Shown here: in pieces, positions 30,538 through 38,673 of the stretch
Layout: each line of letters starts with the position of its first letter
Position numbering within the stretch: the stretch's first letter is position 1
DNA from: a virus
Strand: one strand, 5' to 3'
Length of the DNA: 43,640 nt
Virus record (IMG/VR): IMGVR_UViG_3300033571_016203
Location: 1-43,640 of that record
Translations under genes and position numbers: made by a program
The notes under the pieces: model-generated
The model's database searches: none
What the model saw: the letters and a program-made list of their open reading frames with translations, nothing else
Told to the model about the DNA's origin: nothing

Positions 30538-32462
30538 TGCCAAACACAGTTATTGCACTTAAAAAATCTTCTACACCCTCTGCGGTACCCAGCAATCTTG
30601 CAAATGGTGAGTTGGCAATCAACTATGCCGACGGTAAACTATTCTATAAAAATACGGCTGGATATATTGCTGAAATCTCAGGTTCTGGTAATAATACACC
30701 TGTTTCTGGAGACAATTTTGGAACAATCAATGCATCAGGAACACTTATCGTTGCTGATACGACAAATGATGTTCTAACATTTATTGCTGGTGACAATATT
30801 GCTATTACTGGTGATGCAATCAATGATACAATTACTATTTCAGCAACTGGTGTAATTACTCCAGCTGATATTGGTCCTGCTTTTGATAAAGCTAACTCAG
30901 CAAATATAATTGCTTCACTTGCTTATGATAAAGCCAATGCTGCAAACGTACTTGCATTCAACACTGGTCTTGGTGCTAATGCTTTTGCTGCTGCGACAAT
31001 TGCTGGAGCAAATACTGCTGTTGGAACTGGTGCTAATGCATTTACATCAGCTACGATTGCTGGCGCTAATACAGCAGTTGGTACAGGTGCTAATAATTAC
31101 TCAAATTCAGCATTCGTAAAACTTACTGCACCAAATCAAACAATAACTGGTGATCTAGCGATTGCTGGAAATCTTGTTCTTAGCGGTAATACAGTATTTG
31201 CGAATGTGTCAACTCTAAGAATTGATGACCCACTACTTTATCTTGCAGGAAACAATTATACATCCGACATTGTTGATATTGGTTTCATTGCCAACTATGT
31301 AAACTCTACTGGTCAAAATGTTCATACAGGCCTCTTCAGAGAGCATAGTAATAAAAGATACTATCTATTCCAAGAATATAATCAAGAACCCGTCAATAAT
31401 CATATAGATCCAACAGCAAACGGCTTCACACTTGCTGTATTGAATGCTGATCTTATAACAAGTAATCTTGTTCTTGGTGGTGCAAATCTTATAACCACGT
31501 TGAGTGGAACTAATACAGCTATTGGTGCAGGTGCCAATGCTTTTGCTTCAGCTACAATTGCTGGTGCTAATTCATATTTAATTTCGATTATAGCAGGTGC
31601 AAATACAGCAGTTGGAACAGGTGCTAATAATTATCTTCTAGCTGTTATCGCTGGTGCTAATACTGCTGTCGGTGCTGGTGCCAATAATTACATGATTGCA
31701 GTACAAAATGGTTCAAATACTGCTGTCGGTGCTGGTGCTAATGCTTTTGCTTCAGCAACAATAGCAGGTGCTAACAACTATATGACTGCTACAGTTGCTG
31801 GTGCTAATACTGCTGTCGGTGCTGGTGCTAACGCTTTCACGTCTGCTACGATTGCTGGAGCTAATACTGCTGTTGGAACTGGGGCTAATAATTATCTTTT
31901 GTCTGTTATTGCAGGTGCTAATACAGCAGTTGGTACTGGTGCAAATAACTATATGATTGCTGTACAAAATGGTTCAAATACCGCTGTTGGTGGTGGTGCT
32001 AATGCATTTACGTCTGCAACTATTTCGGGTGCCAATTCTTATCTAATTTCAATTATAGCTGGTGCTAATACCGCTGTTGGTGCAGGTGCTAATGCTTTTG
32101 CTGCTGCTACAGTTTCTGGTGCAAATACAATTGCAATAGCAGCTTTCAATGCAGCAAATGCTGCTGGCGGTGGTCCTGCTTTTGATAAAGCAAATGCGGC
32201 AAACATTATTGCTTCATTGGCATATGACAAAGCTAATGCTGCAAACGTTTTAGCGTTCAATACTGGTATTGGTGCAAATTCTTGGTCTAATACAAAACTA
32301 TCAAACTCAACAGTAACTCTTGCTGGTTCACTAACAGCAACTGGCAACGTTATTGTTCTTGGCAATAATTACTTTGGTCATGCAAATGCCACAGGTACAC
32401 TGAAGTTTTATACATATTATAACGTAACATCAAATAGCGTGGATACTATTTTCAATGGGTAG
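30537..32462 (+). CDS. tail fibre with 19-residue repeats, 641 aa
   Basis: 641 residues. Mtd_N-like head (MPNTVIALKKSSTPSAVP, then LANGELAINYADGKLFYKN). Repeat arrays at about 115-190 and 325-590, with an internal beta domain (LVLSGNTVFANVSTLRIDDPLLYLAGNN-like, then HTGLFREHSNKRYYLF) between them, of the same type as in the 515-aa fibre, so the two share a module. Units alternate YLLAV, YMIAV, FASAT, YLISI and FTSAT ends. The C-terminus ends FYTYYNVTSNSVDTIFNG, and the next gene starts inside it. Likely trimeric fibre shaft. Confidence 0.85.
   Translation: MPNTVIALKKSSTPSAVPSNLANGELAINYADGKLFYKNTAGYIAEISGSGNNTPVSGDNFGTINASGTLIVADTTNDVLTFIAGDNIAITGDAINDTITISATGVITPADIGPAFDKANSANIIASLAYDKANAANVLAFNTGLGANAFAAATIAGANTAVGTGANAFTSATIAGANTAVGTGANNYSNSAFVKLTAPNQTITGDLAIAGNLVLSGNTVFANVSTLRIDDPLLYLAGNNYTSDIVDIGFIANYVNSTGQNVHTGLFREHSNKRYYLFQEYNQEPVNNHIDPTANGFTLAVLNADLITSNLVLGGANLITTLSGTNTAIGAGANAFASATIAGANSYLISIIAGANTAVGTGANNYLLAVIAGANTAVGAGANNYMIAVQNGSNTAVGAGANAFASATIAGANNYMTATVAGANTAVGAGANAFTSATIAGANTAVGTGANNYLLSVIAGANTAVGTGANNYMIAVQNGSNTAVGGGANAFTSATISGANSYLISIIAGANTAVGAGANAFAAATVSGANTIAIAAFNAANAAGGGPAFDKANAANIIASLAYDKANAANVLAFNTGIGANSWSNTKLSNSTVTLAGSLTATGNVIVLGNNYFGHANATGTLKFYTYYNVTSNSVDTIFNG
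30879..31104 (+). repeat. 19-residue repeat array, first half of 641-aa fibre
   Basis: About four units from AFDKANSANIIAS and AYDKANAANVLAF to TAVGTGANNYSN. The last unit runs into a non-repeat beta segment. Confidence 0.8.
31512..32295 (+). repeat. long 19-residue repeat array in 641-aa fibre
   Basis: About fourteen consecutive units, the longest run in the window. Unit ends occur in mixed order: FASAT, YLISI, YLLAV, YMIAV, FASAT, YMTAT, FTSAT, YLLSV, YMIAV, FTSAT, YLISI, FAAAT. This order resembles the arrays of the other fibre genes. Confidence 0.85.
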
Positions 32463-33087
32463 TACACAGAGACTTGATGCAAATGGTAATCTGCTTATTC
32501 AAGGTGAGTTGGACGAACAAACAACTCAAAACTTGAACATTGTGCGAAGAATTGGCGCTGAAGGTAACTTGCTCGTCAAAGAGCTTGACGAAATAGCAAC
32601 GGAATTAGATGGCACTAATATTGTTCAGAGACTAACCGCATCTGGTGTGTTGATGTTGAAAGGTTCATTTGATGAAGTGACGAAATTGGAAGCTGCTGGT
32701 GGTGGAGGTGGTGGTGGAGACACGAATCTACAGTTCAATGTAACAGCGGGAACACTAGAAAGTAGTATTAGCGTAGAACACAATTTTAATGCTAATGGTA
32801 CTACTGATAGTAATGGTGGTGCTGGAAATGGCACATGGTATAATGGAACACCAACTGGAAGTAATTTTGAAATACAAATTGTGGTCACAGCACTGTCAGG
32901 AGTAGATGTTTCTTTTGAGGGTATTACTGTTGCATTAAATAATACGAGTTCATGGTATACATTAAACCTTTATAGACAAATAGTCGTGAGTGGGGATGGA
33001 ACTGCAACTATCGATGTCAAAATACGGCAAGTTGCAGTTCCGTCAAATATTATCACTAGAACTTACAACTATTTGGTATATTTCTAA
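32455..33087 (+). CDS. fibre tip-like protein with Gly7 linker, 210 aa
   Basis: 210 residues. Three imperfect copies of a 'RLxAxGNLLIxGELDE' element at the N-terminus (RLDANGNLLIQGELDE, RIGAEGNLLVKELDE, RLTASGVLMLKGSFDE), then seven glycines, then a beta domain (LQFNVTAGTLESSISVEHNF to ITRTYNYLVYF). It starts inside the end of the 641-aa fibre (8-base overlap), so it is coupled to it. The beta domain could be the head of that fibre. No catalytic motif. Confidence 0.76.
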   Translation: MGSTQRLDANGNLLIQGELDEQTTQNLNIVRRIGAEGNLLVKELDEIATELDGTNIVQRLTASGVLMLKGSFDEVTKLEAAGGGGGGGDTNLQFNVTAGTLESSISVEHNFNANGTTDSNGGAGNGTWYNGTPTGSNFEIQIVVTALSGVDVSFEGITVALNNTSSWYTLNLYRQIVVSGDGTATIDVKIRQVAVPSNIITRTYNYLVYF

Positions 33088-33110
33088 TAAACTGATATGT
33101 TAAGGACAAA

Positions 33111-34364
33111 ATGGCTAAACTTTTAGACGGCACAAGAGTATACGGTTCTTTCACAGCAAATACTGCGGTAATTGCGGGCACACTAAACGTTGCTCCTGCG
33201 ATAGCGTCGTCTTATGATAAAGCCAACTCTGCCAACGTCCTAGCATTCAATACAGGTGTTGGCGCAAATGCTTTTGCTTCTGCTACTATCGCTGGTGCTA
33301 ATACAGCAGTTGGTGGTGGTGCAAACAATTATCTTCGTGCAATTATTGCAGGAGCAAACACTGCTGTTGGAGGTGGTGCTAATGCTTTTACCAGTGCTAC
33401 CGTAGCAGGAGCTAATACTGCTGTAGGAACAGGAGCAAACAATTATCTTCTAGCGGTCATCGCCGGTGCAAACACAGCAGTTGGTACAGGTGCTAATGCT
33501 TTCACTTCTGCTACGATTGCTGGTGCTAATACCGCAGTTGGTACTGGTGCCAACAATTATCTCTTAGCTGTTATTGCAGGAGCAAATACTGCTGTTGGAA
33601 CAGGAGCAAACAATTATCTTCTAGCAGTTATCGCTGGTGCCAACACTGCTGTTGGCGGTGGTGCCAATGCATTTACATCAGCAACAGTTGCTGGTGCTAA
33701 TTCTTATCTAATTTCTATTATAGCTGGTGCAAACACAGCAGTTGGTGCAGGTGCAAACACATGGGCTAACACTAAACTAGCCAATACATCTGGTGTTTCT
33801 TTCAATGGAAACTTATTTTTCCCAACAGGCAACGTTGGTATTGGAACAAGCACATCTACTTATAAATTGACCGTATCTGGAAACGTAGGAATCACTGGCA
33901 CCAACGTTCTCAGAATGGCGTCTGATCTAAACAATCCACCATACATTAAGGGTCATTGGACAGATAACAACAACTCCGGTTTAGAGTTTCATGTTTTCAA
34001 TAACACAGTAGACACAACATCATTATATCTTTCTATTGGAGGCAACGTTGGTATTGGAAGAACAAGTGCTGGATATAAACTAGACGTAGATGGAACTGTC
34101 AATGCATCTGCATATCTTGTAAATGGAACACCATTATCAGCATCTGTACCTTCTTATAAACTCACATTCGGCGATGGTTCTGCAAACTCATATAACATCA
34201 ATCACGCACTGAATACCACAGATGTTGTCGTTGCTGTCAAAGAAGTTTCTACCGGCTACTATGTGTATCCAGACGTAAAAACAACCACAGCAAATCATGT
34301 TGTCATCGAGTTCGTTGTAGCACCTACGACCAATCAATATCGAGTGATTGTGATAGGGACATAA
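33111..34364 (+). CDS. tail fibre with 19-residue repeats, 417 aa
   Basis: 417 residues. No Mtd_N head; it starts MAKLLDGTRVYGSFTANTAV. Repeat array about 33-220. Then two 'NVGIGTxxxxYKLxVxG' elements (GNVGIGTSTSTYKLTVSGNV and GNVGIGRTSAGYKLDVDGTV) of the kind that precede many phage fibre C-terminal domains. The C-terminal domain (YKLTFGDGSANSYNINHALNTTDVVVAVKE to QYRVIVIGT) is a known small beta tip found in many fibres. AAGGA lies before the ATG. Two bases separate it from the first propeller gene. Confidence 0.86.
   Translation: MAKLLDGTRVYGSFTANTAVIAGTLNVAPAIASSYDKANSANVLAFNTGVGANAFASATIAGANTAVGGGANNYLRAIIAGANTAVGGGANAFTSATVAGANTAVGTGANNYLLAVIAGANTAVGTGANAFTSATIAGANTAVGTGANNYLLAVIAGANTAVGTGANNYLLAVIAGANTAVGGGANAFTSATVAGANSYLISIIAGANTAVGAGANTWANTKLANTSGVSFNGNLFFPTGNVGIGTSTSTYKLTVSGNVGITGTNVLRMASDLNNPPYIKGHWTDNNNSGLEFHVFNNTVDTTSLYLSIGGNVGIGRTSAGYKLDVDGTVNASAYLVNGTPLSASVPSYKLTFGDGSANSYNINHALNTTDVVVAVKEVSTGYYVYPDVKTTTANHVVIEFVVAPTTNQYRVIVIGT
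33209..33767 (+). repeat. 19-residue repeat array in 417-aa fibre
   Basis: About ten units starting at SYDKANSANVLAFNTGVG and ending TAVGAGANTWAN. Same period and motif as in the other fibres, with units ending YLRAI, FTSAT, YLLAV and YLISI. Confidence 0.85.
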
Positions 34365-34365
34365 C

Positions 34366-35502
34366 ATGGTTGAACGTAATATCATCTCACCAAACTGGCA
34401 GGAAGATGTATTAGAAGTGCAGAATGGTGTGCTGCCTAAAGGTGATGATAGTGGTATAAGCTCTTCTTTGGCTGAGTGGTATAACTTTCAGTTGATGCTT
34501 GAAAAAAGCAGAGATGCTGGTTTTGTATTTACCACTGATGTTGTTAGCACATATTCGTTGGTTTATACTGCTTCATCCGCATACATTGGTGGTGTTTTGG
34601 CTCCTAACGGTGACATTCACTTTGTTCCATATAATGCTGATAGAGGACAGGAGATTGCTGCGGATGGAACAATCTCAACATATGCTCTAGTCTACACAAC
34701 AGCTTCCGCTTATACTGGTGGTGCATTGTTACCTAATGGCGAAATACATTTTGTGCCTTACAACGCAAACAGAGGACAAGAGATTTCTGCTTCTGGAGTG
34801 GTATCAACATATTCATTAGCATATACTACAGCAACTGCATACATCGGTGGTGTTGTTTCTCCTTCTGGTGAAATGCATTTTGTTCCAGCAGGTGCAGCAG
34901 TAGGTCAAAAACTCAGTTCAACAGGAACTGCGTCAACATATGCACTCGTTTATACATCATCTGCTGCATATGCTGGAGGAGTATTGTCTCCAACTGGCGA
35001 AATTCATTTTGTTCCTTTGAACGCTAATAGAGGACAGAAAGTTGCAGCTAACGGCACTGTCTATACGTATGCGTTAGTTTATACAACAACATCTGCTTAT
35101 CAAGGTGGAGTGATTGCACCAAACGGTGATATTCACTTTGTTCCAAGAAGTGCAGCAGTAGGACAGAAGATCGATATATCAGGCACTGTTTCTACGTATT
35201 CTTTAATTTATACTACAACAAACGCATATTCTGGTGGTGTTTTGGCACCTTGTGGTGATATTCATTTTGTTGTGTATTTCGCAGACAGAGGACAGAAAAT
35301 TGCAGCTAACGGAACTGTGTCAACATATTCAGTTCCATATACAAATGCGGGTGCAGCAAACTACGGTGGGGTGCTTGCGCCCAATGGTGACATCTATTGG
35401 GTTGCTTCTGGTGCAGCAGATAGAGCACAAAGAATACACACACAGGTAGCCATACCATTTGATTTAGGAACTTGTTCTAGTCCGTGGTTGAATAAGTTTT
35501 AG
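34366..35502 (+). CDS. seven-repeat beta-propeller protein, paralogue 1 (378 aa)
   Basis: 378 residues. A 59-residue N-terminus (NIISPNWQEDVLEVQNGVLP, then AEWYNFQLMLEKS) is shared with the next two genes. Residues 60-358 hold seven repeats of 43 residues, each with the form VSTYxLxYTxxxAYxGGVLxPNGxIHFVPxxAxRGQxI. One blade per repeat would give a seven-bladed propeller. The C-terminus ends SPWLNKF. The repeat 'GGVLAPNGDIHFVP' recalls propeller proteins of other organisms. No catalytic motif seen, so a sugar- or receptor-binding role at a fibre tip is likely but inferred. Confidence 0.82.
   Translation: MVERNIISPNWQEDVLEVQNGVLPKGDDSGISSSLAEWYNFQLMLEKSRDAGFVFTTDVVSTYSLVYTASSAYIGGVLAPNGDIHFVPYNADRGQEIAADGTISTYALVYTTASAYTGGALLPNGEIHFVPYNANRGQEISASGVVSTYSLAYTTATAYIGGVVSPSGEMHFVPAGAAVGQKLSSTGTASTYALVYTSSAAYAGGVLSPTGEIHFVPLNANRGQKVAANGTVYTYALVYTTTSAYQGGVIAPNGDIHFVPRSAAVGQKIDISGTVSTYSLIYTTTNAYSGGVLAPCGDIHFVVYFADRGQKIAANGTVSTYSVPYTNAGAANYGGVLAPNGDIYWVASGAADRAQRIHTQVAIPFDLGTCSSPWLNKF
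34543..35439 (+). repeat. seven 43-residue repeats, paralogue 1
   Basis: Seven copies, each with an SxxYxLxY strand, a GGVL strand and a G(D/E)IHF strand, spaced by 43 residues (129 bases). The last copy is the most divergent (GDIYWVASGAADRAQRI). Copy number equals that of the next two genes. Confidence 0.88.
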
Positions 35503-35509
35503 GATATAG

Positions 35510-36646
35510 ATGACAGATATTTTCAAACAATCACCAAGTTGGGTAGATGAAGTAAAAAGAAAAGGTTGGGGTGTACTGCCTACAGCCAACAACAATTCTA
35601 TCGACTCTGCTCTCACTGCTTGGTATAAGTTTCAAAGTCTGTTGCAGAAAAGCACTATTTCAGGTAAGCTATATTCAACTGATGTTGTTAGTACGTATTC
35701 ATTGATTTATACTGCTTCATCAGCATATCGTGGTGGTGTTCTTTCACCAAATGGTGATATTCACTTTGTTCCTGCTTCTGCGAACAGAGGACAAGAAATT
35801 AGTGAATCTGGAACAGTGTCAACGTATGCTCTAGTCTATACCGCTTCAGGTGCTTATTGGGGCGGTGTTCTAGCTCCCAATGGTGATGTTCATTTTATTC
35901 CTGCACTAGCAAATAGAGGACAAAAAGTATCGGCATCTGGCGTAGTTTCGACATATGCTCTTGTTTATACAAATACAGTAAACATTGCCTATGCTGGCGG
36001 TGTTCTAAATCCTTCTGGTGAAATTCATTTCGCATCTTTCAATGCTGATAGAGGCCAAAAAGTTGCTGCTAATGGATCAGTGTATACGTATTCATTAGCA
36101 TATACTACTGCATCGGCATATATTGGTGGTGTTCTTTCACCAAGTGGTGATATTCATTTGATACCTGCTAGTGCAGCAGTTGGACAAAAGATCGCAGCTA
36201 ATGGTTCAAGTTATACTTATTCATTAGTTTATACCACAGCTTCAGCATATAATGGAGGCGTCCTGGCTCCTAATGGTGACATCCATTTTGTACCTACCAG
36301 TGCAGCAGTGGGACAGAAAATATCAGTTACGGGCACGGTATCAACTTATTCATTACTCTACACAGCATCAACTGCATATGAAGGTGGAGTTCTAGCACCA
36401 AATGGCGAAATTCATTTTGTGCCTGCATCTGCAAACAGAGGTCAAAAGATTGCTGCTAATGGAACAGTATCAACTTATGCTTTACCATATACAGTCAACT
36501 TTGCTTATTATGGCGGAGTTCTATCACCAACAGGTGATATAGAATTGATTCCTAACAGTGCGAATAGGGGACAAAGAATACAGATACAATCAGCAAATCC
36601 ATTTGATAAATCAACTAGACTATCTCCATGGTTCAATAAATTTTAA
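35510..36646 (+). CDS. seven-repeat beta-propeller protein, paralogue 2 (378 aa)
   Basis: 378 residues, the same length as paralogue 1. N-terminus MTDIFKQSPSWVDEV, then GVLPTANNNSIDSALTAWYKF. Seven repeats from residue 60 to about 357. Repeat 3 has a small insertion (NTVNIAYAGGVL). The last repeat has GDIELIPNSANRGQRI, and the C-terminus ends SPWFNKF. It follows paralogue 1 with a 7-base gap, so the two are cotranscribed. Confidence 0.83.
   Translation: MTDIFKQSPSWVDEVKRKGWGVLPTANNNSIDSALTAWYKFQSLLQKSTISGKLYSTDVVSTYSLIYTASSAYRGGVLSPNGDIHFVPASANRGQEISESGTVSTYALVYTASGAYWGGVLAPNGDVHFIPALANRGQKVSASGVVSTYALVYTNTVNIAYAGGVLNPSGEIHFASFNADRGQKVAANGSVYTYSLAYTTASAYIGGVLSPSGDIHLIPASAAVGQKIAANGSSYTYSLVYTTASAYNGGVLAPNGDIHFVPTSAAVGQKISVTGTVSTYSLLYTASTAYEGGVLAPNGEIHFVPASANRGQKIAANGTVSTYALPYTVNFAYYGGVLSPTGDIELIPNSANRGQRIQIQSANPFDKSTRLSPWFNKF
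35687..36580 (+). repeat. seven 43-residue repeats, paralogue 2
   Basis: Seven copies with the GGVL-PNGxIHF core. Blades 4 and 5 share SAAVGQKIAANGS-type ends, and blades 1, 6 and 7 have SANRGQ ends, so segments look shuffled among blades. Confidence 0.88.
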
Positions 36647-36655
36647 GGTAATGGA

Positions 36656-37798
36656 ATGACAGACACTTATAAAATGTCGCCCAATTTCAAAAATGAAGTG
36701 AAAAACACACTTCAGTGGACTTTGCCGACATCTGATAACAATGCTATTGATTCTGCACAGACCGCATGGACACAATTTGATAAGTTGATCGATGAGAGTG
36801 TGCAGGCAGGTAAATTATTTACGAATGACATTGTGAGCACATATTCTGTTCCTTATACGGTATCAAATGCATATCGAGGAGGTGTTATAGCACCTAATGG
36901 TGATATACATTTTATGCCTGCAAATGCAAACAGAGGACAAAAGATTGCAGCTAATGGAACTGTGTCAACATATTCTTTAGTATATACAGCAACACAATCT
37001 TACGCTGGTGGTGTTCTAGCTCCTAATGGTGACATTCACTTTGTTCCTTACAATGCAAACAGAGGTCAAAAAATTGATGCAAGCGGTACAGTATCAACAT
37101 ATTCATTAGTCTTTACATCATCACAAGCATATTTTGGTGGTGCTCTAGCCCCAAATGGAGAAGTCCATTTTATACCTGGAAATGCGAACAGAGGTCAAAA
37201 GATTGCTGCTAATGGTTCCGTCTACACGTATTCTCTAGTTTATACGACCGGTCTTGCTTATTATGGAGGTGTTCTAAATCCTGCTGGTGAAATTCACTTT
37301 GTACCTTTTCAAGCAAACAGAGGTCAAAAGATTGCTGCTAATGGTTCCGTCTACACATATTCTCTAGTTTATTCGGTAGGGTTAGCGTATGCTGGTGGTG
37401 TTTTAGCCTCTAGCGGAGAAATTCACTTTATTCCCTATAATGCTAATAGAGGTCAAAAGATTGCAGCAAATGGAACAGTCTACACATATTCCCTAGTATA
37501 CACTGAAAGTAGTGGATATTCAGGTGGTGTTCTAGCTCCTAATGGTGATATTCACTTCGTACCATATGGCATTAGTAGTGCTAGAGGTCAAAAAATTGAT
37601 GCAAGCGGTACAGTATCGACGTATTCGATTTTACACACAAATACATCTGGTGCTTATTCTGGCGGTGTTCTAGCTCCTAATGGTGACATTCATTTTATAC
37701 CATTCGTTGGTAATAGAGGACAGAAAATACACACTAATTCTGGTCTTAATTGGAGTCTCGGAGTAGTATCACATTCATTTTTCAACAATAGATTCTAA
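36656..37798 (+). CDS. seven-repeat beta-propeller protein, paralogue 3 (380 aa)
   Basis: 380 residues. N-terminus MTDTYKMSPNFKNEVKN, then TLPTSDNNAIDSAQTAWTQF, homologous to the other two. Seven repeats from residue 60 to about 358, with two-residue insertions in blade 6 (PYGISSARGQ). The C-terminus (GVVSHSFFNNRF) differs most from the other two. Blades here are the most uniform (NANRGQKIAANGTVYTYSLVY recurs), suggesting the most recent internal duplication or gene conversion. Confidence 0.83.
   Translation: MTDTYKMSPNFKNEVKNTLQWTLPTSDNNAIDSAQTAWTQFDKLIDESVQAGKLFTNDIVSTYSVPYTVSNAYRGGVIAPNGDIHFMPANANRGQKIAANGTVSTYSLVYTATQSYAGGVLAPNGDIHFVPYNANRGQKIDASGTVSTYSLVFTSSQAYFGGALAPNGEVHFIPGNANRGQKIAANGSVYTYSLVYTTGLAYYGGVLNPAGEIHFVPFQANRGQKIAANGSVYTYSLVYSVGLAYAGGVLASSGEIHFIPYNANRGQKIAANGTVYTYSLVYTESSGYSGGVLAPNGDIHFVPYGISSARGQKIDASGTVSTYSILHTNTSGAYSGGVLAPNGDIHFIPFVGNRGQKIHTNSGLNWSLGVVSHSFFNNRF
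36833..37729 (+). repeat. seven 43-residue repeats, paralogue 3
   Basis: Seven copies, the most uniform of the three. Near-identical DNA joins blades 3/4 and 4/5 (GGTCAAAAGATTGCTGCTAA occurs twice), and a GGTCAAAAAATTGATGCAAG stretch occurs in blades 2 and 6, a sign of recent exchange. Confidence 0.86.
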
Positions 37799-37836
37799 TA
37801 TATACAAGTATGTTCAATTCAAAGAGGTGAAGCACT

Positions 37837-38670
37837 ATGTACAATCGTGACAAGATCATCAAAGCACTACATGAAATCAAAGAAGAGAGTGAGCAAATTG
37901 GACCATATGTTGTTGTAGCACAGCCTCGACGTGACAAGAACGAAACACCGGCACAAACGTTTAGAGGTCATGGCACAACACATATGGACATGACTGGTTA
38001 CAGCACAGCGTTCATTGACATCTCTGGTGAGAAAGTTGACGTTGCTAGAAATTACTTGATCGACAGAGTTCTAAACGACTCAAATGCCAAGTATCTCTTT
38101 TTCATTGGCGACGATACTGTCGTTCCATTTGATGCTTTCAAGAAGCTACATAAGACATCACTGGAAAATCCTCGTGCTGTTATTGTTGGTGTGTATTACA
38201 TGAAGTGCAGTGACGTTATGATCATGGTACGCACAGAAGACAATCATATTATTCCTGCTGATGTGACACCAGGTCAACTAATTGATACATGGCAAAGCGG
38301 TATGGACTGCATGTTGATTCCTGTAGATTTGCTGAGAGAGATGAAAGAAAAAGAACCCGATTTGCCTTGGTGTTGTGTTGCAAATGGTATTGAAGATTTG
38401 CCGTTCGTGGGTGAAGACAATTTCTTTGTCTACAGACTGAGAAAGCATAACATCAAACTTCTGTGTGACACAAACGTTCAGTGCTTGCATATGGATCTTG
38501 CTACAGGTAAATACACAGCACATCCAAGTGTTGATTTGAAAAACTATTATACAAACATCAAGCCAACGGAACCACTTACGTTCCAAGATAAAGATTATAT
38601 CGACAAACGTTGGATTGACAGATTACCAAAGGGCAGTGCCCCATGGGAAGAGACAAAGACTCAGGAGTAA
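37837..38670 (+). CDS. glycosyltransferase-like protein, GT-A fold, 277 aa
   Basis: 277 residues. GT-A features: a first strand with VVVAQPRRD, helix VDVARNYLIDRVLNDSNAKY, then FFIGDDTVVPFDAF, where GDDTVVP (91-97) takes the place of the DxD nucleotide-sugar and metal site, and 'AVIVGVYYM' after it. Later WQSGMDCMLIPVDLL and GEDNFFVYRLRKHNIKLLCDTNVQCLHM are typical of the acceptor part (ED before FFVYRLRKHN, then H). It sits in the fibre region, not with DNA-modification genes, so it may modify fibres, surface sugars or a host glycan. The donor sugar is not known. AGAGGTG precedes the ATG. Confidence 0.75.
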   Translation: MYNRDKIIKALHEIKEESEQIGPYVVVAQPRRDKNETPAQTFRGHGTTHMDMTGYSTAFIDISGEKVDVARNYLIDRVLNDSNAKYLFFIGDDTVVPFDAFKKLHKTSLENPRAVIVGVYYMKCSDVMIMVRTEDNHIIPADVTPGQLIDTWQSGMDCMLIPVDLLREMKEKEPDLPWCCVANGIEDLPFVGEDNFFVYRLRKHNIKLLCDTNVQCLHMDLATGKYTAHPSVDLKNYYTNIKPTEPLTFQDKDYIDKRWIDRLPKGSAPWEETKTQE

Positions 38671-38673
38671 TAA

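Noticed and set aside
26545-30650. Mtd_N-like heads suggesting a diversity-generating retroelement
   Set aside because: No reverse transcriptase and no template/variable repeat pair with adenine changes seen in the window.
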